Below are positions 44,813 to 58,577 of a stretch of DNA of 64,000 bases, one piece after another. The position numbers and the translations under genes are program-made. The DNA lies in the NCBI GenBank assembly GCA_026018925.1, contig JAKSZU010000012.1, positions 32,544,055-32,608,054 of the forward strand, in the 5' to 3' direction. This DNA is from Tupaia tana. Its lineage: Eukaryota > Chordata > Mammalia > Scandentia > Tupaiidae. A model generated the notes under the pieces. That model saw only the letters and a program-made list of their open reading frames with translations, did no database searches and was not told where the DNA came from. Each line of letters starts with the position of its first letter. Within the stretch, counting starts at the first letter, position 1.

Positions 44813-47800
44813 ATGCACCTGGTATGATTTTCAAGCCACCAGGTCTGGAACTTGAACCATAGTCAGCCATGTGGGAGTCCAGTGCCTTAACCACAACACC
44901 ATCTGCTAGCCCTTATTTTTATTTTTTACATTTAATATTTTTAAGATTAAAAAAAATACAGTTTACATCTCTCTCCTTTTCATCCTGTTCTCTGGCATCC
45001 TGTCTCCTTCCCCTAATTTGCAGGAGTCCCCCTACCCTGCCTGCATGTGCCGCTATACATGTGCATTCTTTGGCAGGTGAATGGTGGCCTTGTACACACA
45101 TACACACAAGTTCACATGGTCCTCCATTCCTCTGCTCCGTACATGCAGTCCTGCTGCCAGGAGACCCTTATTCTCCAGCCAGCCTTTAAACCTTTCCTAG
45201 TTCTTTCTTCATTTTTAACTTTTTCAAATTTGCTGTAGGGGGCATGTGCACTCACTGGACAGAGACAGTGAGAGAGAGGGAAAGTGAGAAATCTTCCCCC
45301 AGGAGATGGCCACGCTACAATTTCTTCTCCGTTCTCCTCTTGGGATTTTGGGCACCCATGCACATGCACCTGGTGTATTTTTCAAGTTACAGGGTCTGGA
45401 ACTCTAACCATGCTGTCAGCCATGTGAGATCCTGCCGGCTTAACCACCATGCCACAGGCTGGCCCCAAATCCCTAAGTGTTTAAAACTCCCCTTCAGTGT
45501 CATCTGTGTGTGTTGTCTACCTCCCCAATCGCACTGCCTCTGCCTTTCCTCTGTCATGACAGCACTCGCATAGGACAGTAATACACGGACGGCGATTTCT
45601 CCCCTTCTAGTGCCACAACCCATTCAAGATCAACCCTTCTATGATTTTCTCTTTGAAAACTTTAATTATAAAATATTAAAGATAAAAAGATAATCAACAC
45701 AGGCTGTCCCGTGGAGGGTCTTTTCCTGCTCCTCCAGGAAACACAGGCTGATGTGAAGATAAAGCCCAGGTTAGGGCAGCGACTGGGACTGCACAGTGGG
45801 TCTGAGGAGGGCACAGGCCTGGAGGGAGAGCTGCCAGGTTGTGCCGACTCCAGGCGGTTTCTTCCAGTTTTTCTGGAGATGTTGGATGACTGGGCTTCTA
45901 CGTGGAGTCTCCTTACTTTTCATTCTTCCATCTCTCTTTTTTTCTCTTTCTTTTTCTCTCTTTCTCTTTCTTTTTTCTTTTCTTTTCTTTTCTTTTCTTT
46001 TCTTTCTTTCTTTCTTTTTTGCTCCTTTCTTTTTTCTTTCTCTTCCCTCTTTCCTTTCTTCCTCCTTTTCTTTCTCTTCCTTCCTTCCTTCCTTCCTTCC
46101 TTCCTTCCTTCCTTCCTTCCTTCCTTCCTCCCTTCCTTCTTCTCTTTCTTCTTTCTTTCTTTCTCTTTCTTTTCAATAGCACGTGCACATACATGAGAGA
46201 GCAGAGCACCCCTGACAGGGTCCCGTTACATCACCAGCCTTGTCCCCAGTGCACCAGCTCCTCAGGGTCTCGGGTGCCTGCATTCAAACCTAGAGGGTTT
46301 TCAGTCCTACCTGGGGATCTGAACCATGGCCAGCCACCAGGACTGCAGTTTGATATTCTAAACTCTGTGCATCCTGGCCTAGCTATTGTTTTTTGTTTGT
46401 TTGTTTGTTTTTAACTAATTCAATAGGATTTGAAAACAAAGGGCATAGATAAAAGGGTAAAAAGAATGGGGCCATACACAGGGTGCCCTGGCTAAAGTAC
46501 TAGACTCCCACATTGCTGACTGTGGTGTGAGTCCCAGATCCAGCAGCTTGAAAATCATGCCAGGCACGTCTGCATCAGTGCCTAAAATCCTGAGAGGAGA
46601 ATGGAGGAGAAGGGATTGCAGCATGGCCATCCTGCCTAAGGGGTACTTTCTCAATTTCCTTCTCATTATCTCTCTCTAGTGAGTTCACACATCCTATGGT
46701 GTGAACTGGTGCCTGGGCAATGAACTCTGGAGCTAGTTCCGACTGGGCTCAAACCCACCCCACAGTGGGACACTGGGAAAGCTGGTCTCTTGCTCTGGGG
46801 TCAGTGGCGGGGTTGGGGGGAGCACATGAAGACCAGGGTGGGGCTGCTAGCTGTGAGAGCTCAGCCTGGGTGGTCTCACCTGCCTCCTCTCAGATCCCTG
46901 ACCCCTACCAGCTCCCGCTTCTCTCCCCAGCCCAGACCTGCATTGTGGTCTTCATCGGCCTCCTGTTCACGAGGTTCTGGTTCTTTGCTGTCCTGTATGC
47001 AACCTGGTGGTACCTGGACCGAGACACTCCGCGGCAAGGGGGCAGGCGCTGCCAGGCCGTACGAAAGTGGGCCATATGGAATTACATGAGGGACTACTTC
47101 CCCATCTCGGTGAGTGCTGGCACCAGCTGTGGCGTGGTCGGGCGTGTGCCCCATGTCTCCACAGAGGTGTGCGGTCCTGGGTGCACATGCAGAATACCAG
47201 GCCGGCTGGCAGGAGCCTGGGCTGCCACCACTGTGCGGCCTGGGGAAGAGGCCAGCTTCTCTCTGGTCAAGGTTTCCCAACTGAGGGGATGAAGGGCCAA
47301 CCGGAGGACCAAAGAACGCACAGGCCTTGAAGGCACTGGTGGGGCACACAGTGAGCGCACACGCGTACATTAAAGATGCAGGCACAGCAGCAGCCCTAGC
47401 TCTAGAGTAGGTCAGAAACTCACAGTCCAAGGGGACCATCCAGTCATCCTCACCTATCTATTCACCAGGTGAGGAGACTGGAGCCCAGAGAAGGACGAGG
47501 GCATGACCAAGGTCACACAACATGCTCTCCTACAGATTATAGTCTGTGCCTCCATGATGGCTGTCCTAGGGTCCTACCATGTCCCTGGTTCTGGTATGCT
47601 GTCCTTGGGCAAGCCTCAGTTTCCTACCCTGAGTGCCTTCAGGTGTCTGGCTCTCTGGCTCATGACGCTTGTGGTCACTGGACACTTGACCCTGGACTTG
47701 AAGGTTGTCTTGAGCAAAGCAGATCTCAGACGCAAAGGAGCAGACCCTGCAGGGTGGAATCCAGATAGAGTACGCCCTGTCACTCAGCAGCCAGGCAAAG

Positions 47801-50800
47801 ATGGTTTCCTGGCCAGATGGGTCAGGCTAGGAAAGGTGGTGGGGATGTAGAGCAGGCTAGGTGGAGGCAGGTAGCCCTCCTCTGGAAACAGGAGCAAAGA
47901 AAAGGCTAGAGTGTGGAATCTGGACTAGACAGACTGGACTCTAGTCCCAGTTCTGCCACACACTAGCTGTGTGACACACCAGCTGTGTGAGTTACACTGT
48001 CTCTGAGCTGCAGCTTCCCCGACTGTGAAATGGAAATGATTCCATATCCCTGCCATTCCTGACTGGGCTGCAAGGATTCAAGGAAGCCACACAGATAAAA
48101 TCACTCGTAGTTCTCAGAAAGAGAAAGACTGATAACATAGCAGTGAGTCAGTGGGACTCCAGGGAGCCGTGGGTGTGGCTGTAGCCCCAGAAGGACTTTG
48201 AGAGCCTGGAACCCTGCCGCTTGAACCATGCCCACTTGCCTGCTTCTCCCATTCACAAACCCCACCCCATACATGAGCCCCACCTCTCCCGACCCTCCAG
48301 AGTTAGGTCTTTGGCTGGTGAAGGGGGAAGGTGGAAGAAACAAGTTGACGGAGATTAAACAACTTGCCTGAGTCAAGGAGCCTCAGTGGCAGAGCCAGGG
48401 TCCCCTCTGGCTCCCCTCTGGGGGTTCTGGGTCCCAACAAGGACTAGCAAAGTCTGGGAGATAACCAGAGTGTGGGAGCCCCCACCAGGCCCGAGAGCCA
48501 GCCTCCAGGGCAAAGGGCTGGGGTGGGGCTGCAGGGCAGAGGGCAAGAGGTAGGTGGGCAGGGATGACTGTGCTTGCAAGGGGTGCTAGGTGTCAAAGAA
48601 CAGAGCGTGTGGCTAGCCTGGGATACTCCTACGGGGGCAGGCCTCCCCACCCCCATGTGTGCTTCCTCTGTAGGGTTCCCTCTAGGGCTTTCTGGAGCAG
48701 GGCTTGGTGGATCCCGTGACAAGCCAGGGGCACATCCAAGCAGAGTCCCCCATCTCCACCCCAGGACCTCTGAGCTCTGACATTCTGGACTTCCATCCCC
48801 ACCTCTCCTCCTCCCAGCTTGGGGCTCGCTCTTCTGCACCAACAAGGTCAGAGTTTCCCCAGGAAGTGTGACCTATATGTGATATCAGGAAACAAGGTCC
48901 CCCTCCCCCCCCCAAAAAAAAAAAAAAATCCTTAAGTCGGTTCTGGCCACTAACTAGAGCTTTTTAAGTACTGGCCTTGGTCTCACCTCCCACTTGTGAA
49001 CTGAACCCTGAGTCACCAGGGGAAGAAGCTGACCGGCAAAGGCAGTGGCCCAAGCACAGGCCCAGGCTTGCCATGGTCTGTGTGTGACCAGCAGCCTGGT
49101 GCTCAGGGTGACTAGGGGTGCGCCTGTGAATGAGGCTGCAGAGGGTGGCCCAAAACCTCAGAGAGCAAAGGCCACAGAGGCCAGCCCACAGCACTGGGGC
49201 TGATCACCTGAGAGCTTCCTAGGGTGTTCTGGGCAGCCCGAGGGCCTCCAAAGGGAGAGCTGACCCTCTTTGCACCTGGAGCATGTCCAATCGCAAGTCA
49301 GGCTGAAATGATGCTGAGGTGGCTCTGTGTCTGTCCTATCCACTGTCCCCTCTCAACATCGTCCCCTCTCAAGGGCAATCTGCTGTTGCCCTTCCCCAAC
49401 CTGGTGGCTCTCGAGAAGGGTTTTGAACCTCAGCACTATTGACTCTAGTGGGACACTGGACTCATTATGCAGAATCCTGCATGCACAGTTTTTCAGGATC
49501 CTTGCACACTGCAGGCCTATTACTGTGCCACCTGCTAAGAGTGGGCGTTCCAGGCAGTGGCCAGCAGAGGGCAGGGTAATGCTCACTTTAACTTTCTAGT
49601 CCTCTGCTGTGGCCTCCAGTCTCACTTCCCACGGAACTTCCTGGAGCCCATCCACCCTTCCACAGCACGGGCCCTGCAGGAGTCTGCTGCACTGCCCCCA
49701 TCCAGAAGCCTCTGCACTCCCCTGCTTGCGGTTCTCCAGTGATTTCTGGGCTTCTGTTCTGAGAGTTTATGAAGTAGAACTTGGTGGACCTTAGAACTTT
49801 CTAAAGTCATCTTGTCACCAGTGGTGGCAAGTCAAGCCATTCTGTGTAGGGGAAGTTGTCCTATCCCATGCAGAAGACTGGCTCAGGAGCTATGGTCCCT
49901 ACTTACCCCTCAACCCCTGTGCAGATTTTATCATCCAGAGCAAACACCATCTACATGGGTCAAGACCTTAGGAGGGCCAAGGGTCATGGCCAGGGCTGTG
50001 ACCTGGTGTCAGGAAGTGCTAGTCATTGTCAGAGTCAGGCTTGGCCATGGGAACACCTCCCTGACACCTCCCTTACCTGAGACACACCGTCAATTTCTCG
50101 AAAGTCCACCAGGCTTCACTAGGGACTCAGTGCCTTTCCGCACACTGGGTCTCTTGGCTGTCAGTGGACTCTAGTGGCCAGTGCTCACGCAGGACAGGAA
50201 CCCTAGTGTACACAGTCCTAGGATGGGGTGCACAATCCTTCTTAGATGGCTCCTGGTGTTACAGGAGGGCTTCTTCCTGTGGAGCTGTGGCCTGATCCCA
50301 GGGCCCTCCAGCAGGGGGAGCTGGTACAGGGAGGGCACAGTGTCCCTGCAAAGATCTGGGCCCTCTACCTGGCTTACTCCCAGTGCCCTTCCTGCCCTAC
50401 ATCCCAGATGAGTCATCCTCCAGGAGACTCGCTCTCCCTTGGTACCATCAACATCTGGGGCTGGATAATTCTTTGCTGAGGGTGCTGCCCCCACTCCTGG
50501 TGTCTGCACTGTCAGAGGAAGCAGCACTATCTCCTCCCAGTATGACAACCAGAAACTTCTGGAGTTATTATTATCAAATGTCTCCTTCTGGGGCTGGGGA
50601 AGCTCCAGTCTAGAACCATTGCTCAGGAGCCTGGAGCTCTCTTAAACTCCTCCCCCTCTACCCTAAGTGTCTGAGCAGAATCATTTCTCTCTCTCTCTTT
50701 TTAATTGCCATGGGGCATGTGCGCTTTCCAGGGAGAGACAGAAACAGAGAGCTAAAGCACTCTCCAATGGGGCATGGTCACGCTGTAATCTCTTATCTAT

Positions 50801-53800
50801 TTCTCCATCTTGTTGGGTTTTGGGGCACATACACGCACACAGCCAGAATGTCTTTCAGGCCAGTGGGGCTGGAATTCAAATTCAGGTCAGCCGTGTGGGA
50901 TCCAGCTCCTTTAACTACTAGGCTAGAGGGCCAACCAACTTGACCATAGTCATATTTTTATTCAGTCTCTGCTCCTGCCAACATTCCCCCCAATTCATCC
51001 TCCACGCTGTGGATGGAATAATCCTCATAAAATGATAAAAACACACCAGTGAGTCCTACCACTCTTAGAATAAAATCCATATTTGCTGCAGCCCCAAGTC
51101 TGTGCTTTCTAGGCCTCTGTCCACCCTCACCTGCCTCCCCTCCATTTGCCATCTGAGTTCTCCAGGCATGAACCATATCACTTGGAATGATGCCCTTATG
51201 TAGTATGCCCTTACCCATTACCTCGAGGGACTCCTACAGGGTGCAGGGCCTGCCGGTCATATACACGGAGCCAGGCTGCCTGGTTCCAACCTGGCTCTGG
51301 CTCTTTAGCTGTGCGACCTCGAGCAAGTTCTTGAAACCTGTGTCTCAGTTCCCTCATCTGGGAAATGGGGGTAGCGATACCACTTCTTCCCATCCAGGGT
51401 TGAAGGAGGAAAGCTGTCTGGCACAATGGAGATGCAGGGGCTGAGCACTGCCTCAGGCACTCTTTCCAGCTCTCAGTGCCTGGCACTTACTGTATTTCTT
51501 TAAGATATTCTAAATAGTGCCCCAGCGGATGGTACAGTGGTTATGTCACTGGATTCCCACATGGCCGGCCGCTGTTTGAGTCCCAGACTTGGTCGCTTGA
51601 AAATCACACAGGGCAGGGACCAGCAGTTAGCGTAATGGCTATGTCTCTGGACTCCCACGTAGTCAACCGCGGTTCGAGTCCCGGACCCGGCGGCTTAAAC
51701 TCACGCCGGGCGCGTGTGCGTGCGTGCCCAAGATCCCGAGAGGAGAATGGAGGAGAAGGGATTGCGGCGTGGCCATCCCCCCTGGGGGGTGATTTCCTGC
51801 TTTCTGTCTCTCTGTCTCTCTCTGTCTGTCTGGCGAGCGCACGTGCCCTATAGCAAAAACCTCTCCAAAAAAAGAAAAAAAAAAAAATCACACAGGGCAC
51901 ATGTGCGTGTGTGCCAAGATCCCAGGAGGAGAATAGAGGAGAAGGGATTATGCTATGGCCATCCCCCATGAGCGGTGATTTCTCACTTTCCTTCTATCTT
52001 TCTTTCTGCCTCTCTCTGGCAAGTGCATATAGCAACTTGAAAAACACTCCAGGCATGCGTGCATGCATGCCCAAAATCCCAAAAAGAGGGAGAAATGGAG
52101 AAGAAATTGCAATAAGACCATACCCCATCGGGGGGAGGGGGTGCATTCTCCCTCTCCCTCTCTCTTTCGGTCTCTGTCTCTCCCCGGCGAGCACACATAC
52201 CCTTTGGTGGAGGAGAGGGGAGAGGCTAGCACAGAAAGTAAAGACCACATCTGGGAACACATGGGCAGGGCCTCAGTAGGACCTCATGGCCCCATGAGGC
52301 ACATCGTGGTATGTGTGCAAGGAGATGCATGTGCAAATATCGGCACACTTGCCTACAAGCTGACTCTCACACTCACCAGGGTAGTTCTCTATACACCAGT
52401 CCTTTTTTTACTAAGGGAATAACATTCTTGTCTAAAATTCAGAAAGAGACAAAAGAGTGAGTATGAAAATTCCCCATCCTGCTGCATGTCCCATCTCCCC
52501 AACCCCCATCCTCCGGGGCAAACATGACTGCTAGTGTTCGGTGCATCCATACACAAGCAAGTGTAATTCCCTTCTCTGAGCAGCTGGTGACATACTGCAC
52601 ACCTTGTCCCACCCCCGCTATTCTCCTAACAATCTACCATGGCCATCTTCCCCTGTGAGATGAGAACGGGAAAAACAGGGGCACAAGGGCCAGCAGGTGG
52701 TGTAGAGATCAAGGCATCGGGATCCCACATGGCCGACTGAGCAGTTTGAGTGCCAGACCTGGTGGCTGGAAAATCATGCTGGGCACGTGAAGAGGATGGA
52801 GGAGAAGGGATTGTGGCTTGGCCATTCCCCTTGGGGGTGCTTTCTCACTTTCCCTCCATCTTTCTCTTTCTGTCCCTCTCTGGCAAACGCACATACCCTT
52901 ATAGCGAACTAAACAACTAAATAAAAACAAAAACAAAAGCGGCACACACTTCTCAGAGCTGCATGGTGGTCCTTTGCGTGACTGTTTCAGAGTTCACCCA
53001 AGCAGCCCTGCTGATGGACGTTTGAATGGATGCCTCCTTTTTGATGCTTCAGTTAATAATGTTAATAATACGTCAGATATCATGTCGCACGAGTGCAAGA
53101 AATCCTGCAGGCTAAATTCCTCAGTAGTTGCGTTGCTGGGTTAAAAGGTCAGTTGCATTTTTTGGATTTGTTACCAATTGTCAAGTTGTCTTCACGGCAA
53201 TTGCAAAATTACCCTCCTCTGGTAGAAAATGAGAATGTATCAGCAGGTGTCTCCGTGCATTGAGCAAGGTACGTCTTTAAAGAAACGCCACCACGTGGAT
53301 TCCTGAGGAAGTGCTTTTCCCAGAGAGAAGAGCCAGAGGCTCTCTGCTGTGTTTTCATGTCTGGTCAGTCTCCAGCGGTGCGAGGGGAGGGGAAAGCGGT
53401 TGTTTTTGTTGGGGGGTGGTGGTGGTGGTGGGGGTTAGGACAGGTGATGGGTCCTTCCCCTGTAGTCCTGCAGCCCTTCTACAAAGGGTCGATGGGTAAT
53501 CTGGAGGGCGTACTCTGTGTGTGTGTGAGGGGCTCTTGTTGTAGAGCCCAAGTCCAGGTCAAGGACAGAGAATGTGGACCTGTTCAGTCTCAGGTCCCAC
53601 TGCTGTCTCCCAGTTCCCTCCAGGCTGCTCAGAACAGCAGGCAGCCAAAAGAATCTTCAGGGACTACAATTTTGACATGTCAATTAAAATTTTTTAAAAA
53701 AGAGGGGGAGGGAAGGAAGAAAGAAAGAGAGAAAGAAAAAGAAATCCTCAGGGAGTCCTTGCTGAAAGTTCCAGCTGAGTGAGAGAAAGAATTGTCCCCT

Positions 53801-56800
53801 GGCAAAGCTGAGCCAGAGTGGGAGGGCCTGCCCCAGGGAGAGTGCAAATTGCAGAGCCTGGGCAGTCCAGGTGGTCAGGAAGCCTCCTGCCTGGGCATTG
53901 AGGGTCAGGCCCAGGGTCCTGGGGGCCTCCTACCTCTGATGGAGTGGTCCCCAGAGCCGGGAGCACTGTAAAGGAGGGCCCCGCAGTTCCTGAGGGAGAA
54001 GGGGAGGGCTCGGGACTTCTCGTGGTCACGGAGCAAGGCGATGGTCTTTGCGGGCTCAGCTGTGAATTCATTGTACAGCTGTGCAGTGACCACACGGGCG
54101 GCAATGGGTAACTCCGTCCCGCCCTCCGCCTTCACTCTGCTTTGCAGGAAGCTGCTAGTGGCCGTGGCTCTCTCTCCCCTCCATCCACAATGTCTGGTGG
54201 ATTCCATCTTTCCATGCTGCAGATCAGACCAGGCCTGGACAAGTCACTGCGCTGGCAGAGGTCCCCATGGCCAGGAGGGTGGACAGGGACTGAAAGGGAG
54301 CTGAGGGCGTGGGCGAGGCGCTAATTCTGTACAGAGGGATAAAGGCACCAGAGCCAGCCTTGTGGTTCGCGTGCTCTCATCCCAACAGGATTCACTCCCG
54401 GTCATCTTCTAAAAGCTCACCCCCAGGTCCGAAGTGACAAGTTTCCTTGTACAGGGTTGGGTTTTGTTAAATGGGGCTCTTGGGGCCAGATGGCGGCATG
54501 GTCATTAAGGTGGCTGGATCTTACATGGCTGACAGTGTGCCTTGAAAAACACACGAGGAGCATATGCGTGTGTGCCCAAAATCCCAAAAAGAGAAATGGA
54601 GAAGGGATTGCAGTGTTGCCATCCCCCGAAAGGGGTGCATTCTCTGTGTGTGTGTCTGTTTGTCTGTCCATCTGTCCTGCAAGAGCATGTGTACTGTAGC
54701 AAATTAAAAAAAAAAAAAAAAAAAATGAAGAAAGAAAGCAAGCAAGCCTTTGCAGCATGCTGGCGCCCCCACGTGGCCATTGATGCCCTCACATTGTCTC
54801 TGTCACAATCTTGGTCATTCCAGGTGCCCTCATCCTCGAGCTTCTCAGAAGCCCTGGGTTGTAAAGGAGACAGGCCCAAATAACTCCACTTACAGATGGG
54901 GAACCTGTGGTACCATCAGGTACTGTCACACTGAAGCTGTGTGAGGACCAGGGCGGTCAGACATGGGGAACCTGGGGCTCAGAGGTGGGGAGCCACTTGC
55001 CACTTGCCTGAGGTCACGGACAAGTGGGTGGCAGAGTCAGGAGTGGCACATAGGCCAGGCCCTGGCTCACCTGGTTGCTGTCCCCACAGCTCGTGAAGAC
55101 CGCTGAGCTGGACCCCTCCCGGAACTATATTGCGGGTTTCCACCCCCATGGGGTCCTGGCGGCAGGAGCCTTCACCAACCTGTGCACCGAGAGCACTGGC
55201 TTCTCTTCCATCTTCCCGGGGATCCGCCCCCATCTGATGATGCTGACCTTGTGGTTCCGGGCCCCTTTCTTCAGGGATTACATCATGACCTCGGGTGAGT
55301 CTCCCACCCTGGATGGCTCAGGAAGATGGGGCCAGCAGCTTGAGAGGAGGCTTTTAGGAAGGGCTGCCAGCAGTCCTGTCTCCCCCCACCAGCACGTGCA
55401 GTAGGGGAGGCAGCTAGACCCAAAGAAGCACTTCCCACAGCACCATGCCGGGCACTGAGCTGGCGGGGGCACCCCAGCCCTGTGGGCACTGCTAGGATCC
55501 CTCTCGGATCACACCTGCTCTCAAAGCCGCTGCTTCCTCACCCATACCTGACCCGCCTTCCTCTCTCCCCAGGGCTGGTCACGTCAGAAAAGGAGAGTGC
55601 TGCTTACATTCTGAACAGGAAGGGCAGCGGGAACTTGCTGGGCATTATCGTAGGAGGTGCCCAGGAAGCGCTGGATGCCAGACCTGGAGCTTACAAGCTA
55701 TTACTGCAGAACCGCAAGGGCTTTGTCAGGCTCGCCCTGATACACGGGTACTGAGCTGCTAAGGGGAGCACTGGGGGGAAGATGGGCAAGGATGAGATGT
55801 TGGTGGGATAGCGGGGGCTCTATCTCGTCAGGGGGAACCAAAGTCCATTCACAAAATATAAAGAGTGTATTTTGGTGTCCGTACCCAAATACCCAGAGCA
55901 GTTCCATGGGAGACTCAGAGGACAAAGCGACTAGGTGGGTATGGACACGTGCCCCAACACTTAGCCCTGAGGCCCCTAAAATAGGGACACCTGGGATTGG
56001 AGCATATTGGCATGCTCCTCCATCTGGGGGAGCAAGCATCTTCGTTCCATGAGCAAGAGAGACAGGACCAGAGAGGTAGCCCCCCCCCCCAACAGGGTCC
56101 TGACACCGCCATCCACCCCCACGTTAGTCAGCCCCAGATTGTGGGCACGTGTACACCCGGAGTGCTCAGAAACTTTCCCATGTGGGCCAGCTCCCCAAAG
56201 CAGCATGTCTTACTGCTGTGCCACTGTCCAGCCCCCTGAAGCATCTTTGAGGAATACCAGCCAGCTGGGGCAGGAAAGATTTTTCTAGGGAAAATTGATG
56301 CTTTCTGTGTGGGAGCACTCTGAAGCACCCTGGTCTACCTGTTATGGCACAGCTGGGACGTTATGGCCCCGAGAGGGACCTGGCCAACGTCAGAGAGCGA
56401 GTGCTGGCAGATCTGGGAGACAAGCCGAGCCTCCTACTTCTGTTCCCGGGCTCTGTCCTCTGCTCCAACGTCCGGCCCCTGCGTCCCTGCCAGAGCTGGG
56501 TGACCTTTCAGCTTGTGCTTTCCCCGGGCTCCAACACCCTCTCTCCTGTTTCCTCCCAGGGCAGCTCTGGTGCCCATCTTCTCTTTTGGGGAGAATGACC
56601 TATTCGACCAGGTTAAGAACTCTTCTGGCTCCTGGCTGCGCTGTGTCCAGAATCAGCTGCAGAAGGTCATGGGCATCTCCCTCCCTCTCTTCCATGGCCG
56701 TGGCATCTTCCAGTACAGCTTCGGGTTAATGCCCTACCGCCGGCCCATCACCACCGTGGGTGAGCAGTGACTCAGGCTGGGAGGCCACAGGGACAGGGGA

Positions 56801-56876
56801 CTGGGCTATGTGTTGTAAGGGACCAAGGAGACAGGCCAGATGTGTCCCTGAACTCGTGGGCTCATATTCTAGAGTG

Positions 56877-56907
<31 letters not shown>

Positions 56908-58526
56908 GCAGATAGCCCTAGTGTAAGGCAGTTGGGAGAACTTAACAGATGCACAAAGGACAGCTGTCACTGCTAACTGCCGAGCACCTGCTGTGTGCCA
57001 GGCCCCGACCACGCTGCTCGCTTACACACAGCAGCTCAGTTCATCCTAACGACCTTGGAGGCAGGAATTATTAGCCTCATTTTATTCATGGTAAACTGAA
57101 GTTCAGAGAAGTTAAGTAACTTCTGAAAGGTCCCATTGCCTTTGAGTAACACAGTTGATGTTTGAATCAGGATCTATGTGACTTTTCATTAGGCCAGGGA
57201 AAGAGTTTCATTTTTTTTTAAGAGAGAGATTTTTGCTATAGGGCATGTACACTCAACAGAGAGACAGCAGAGAGACAGAGAGTGAGAAACCACCCTCGAG
57301 CGGGATGGCTACACCGCAATCCCTTTTCCTCCATTCTCCTCTCGGGGTTTTGGGTACGTGCATATGTGTGGGCATGAATCTCAAGCCGCCGGGTCTAGGA
57401 CTCCAACTGCAGTTGGCCATGTGGGAGTCCAGCAATGTAACCATTACACCATCTGCTGGTCCCAAGAGTTGCATTTTGACCCAGAGGAGCTAATGAGGCT
57501 TGTTAGGAGAGAGTGGGATCCCAAGGAAGAATATTCAAAGCATATTAAAATTGTGTGTAAAGTAGCAATTAGCAGACTCTGAATTCGAGCCTCTGGGATT
57601 TTCTTGGGAGAAATGGACATAAGCCTTAATGCGTGGACTCAGCACCCCTGTTTCAGCTATGTGGGCTCCTCTTTAGCTTTCTTAATGGATTCCAAGTAGG
57701 TTCTTCAGACAGTGTGTAGGATCATCTCTACCCATCCACCTGTTACCAAGCACAAACTCCGTACACTCTACACTGTGACCCTGTCTGTGCTATGTGGTCA
57801 GAGTGTCATGAGTTTTAATACTGCTGCCACCTCCAGAGCTATCTCCAGAGGAGAGGGCGAGGGAGCAGCCTTCCCAGCCGGGCAGAAGCAGAGGAAGGAG
57901 GCTAGTTCAGGCCTTCTCGGTTCTTCCTTAGGGTGAAGGGCAGGGGAAGGGGATGGGCACTGCAGGTCAGTGGGGCAAGCAGGGAAAGTAGAGCTGCTGG
58001 GCTGGGAACACCCTCATCCTAAAATACAGGTTATTTGGGGTCAGCTAGGTGGCGTGGTGATTAAGGGTGCTGGACTCCACATGGCCGACCGTGGTTCGAG
58101 TCCTGAACCTGGTGGCTTGCTTTCTCACTTTCCCTCTCTCTCTCACTCTGTCCTTCTCTGATCAGATTAAAATAAATAAATAAAGTTAAATAAGACAATT
58201 CTTAAAAAAAAATAATTATACAGAAATGTTTTTTTTTTAAATGCAAGCTCTTGGGACCAGCAGGTAGCGTAATGGCTATGTTGCTAGACTCCCATGTAGT
58301 TGAGCGTGGTTCGAGTCCTGGACCCAGTAGCTTAAACTCACGCTAGGTGCATGTGCGTGGGTGCCCAAGATACCAAGAGGAGAATGGAGGAGAAGGAATT
58401 GCGGCATGGTCATCCCCCCGGGGGTGATTTCTTGCTTTCTGTCTCTCTGTCTCTCTCTGTCTTTCTGGCGAGCGCACATGCCCTATAGCTAAAAACCTCA
58501 CCAAAAAAAGAAAAAAGAAATGCAGG

Positions 58527-58577
<51 letters not shown>

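Larger units (their letters stand above)
40516..46930 (+). other. MOGAT2: MOGAT2 intron 1
   Basis: A 6.4-kb GT-AG intron in phase 1 with many SINEs, a (CA)n run, an hAT relic and a lineage-specific repeat copy, listed separately. 41040-41985, 42880-43620 and 45470-45930 show nothing recognisable. Confidence 0.9.
47110..55089 (+). other. MOGAT2: MOGAT2 intron 2
   Basis: An 8.0-kb GT-AG phase-0 intron. It contains MIRs, L1M and SINEs listed separately. 48430-50690 and 53275-54480 have no gene and nothing I can name. Confidence 0.9.

Noticed and set aside
46876-47439. 187-codon minus-strand open frame over MOGAT2 exon 2
   Set aside because: Antisense shadow of a real coding exon in GC-rich sequence.
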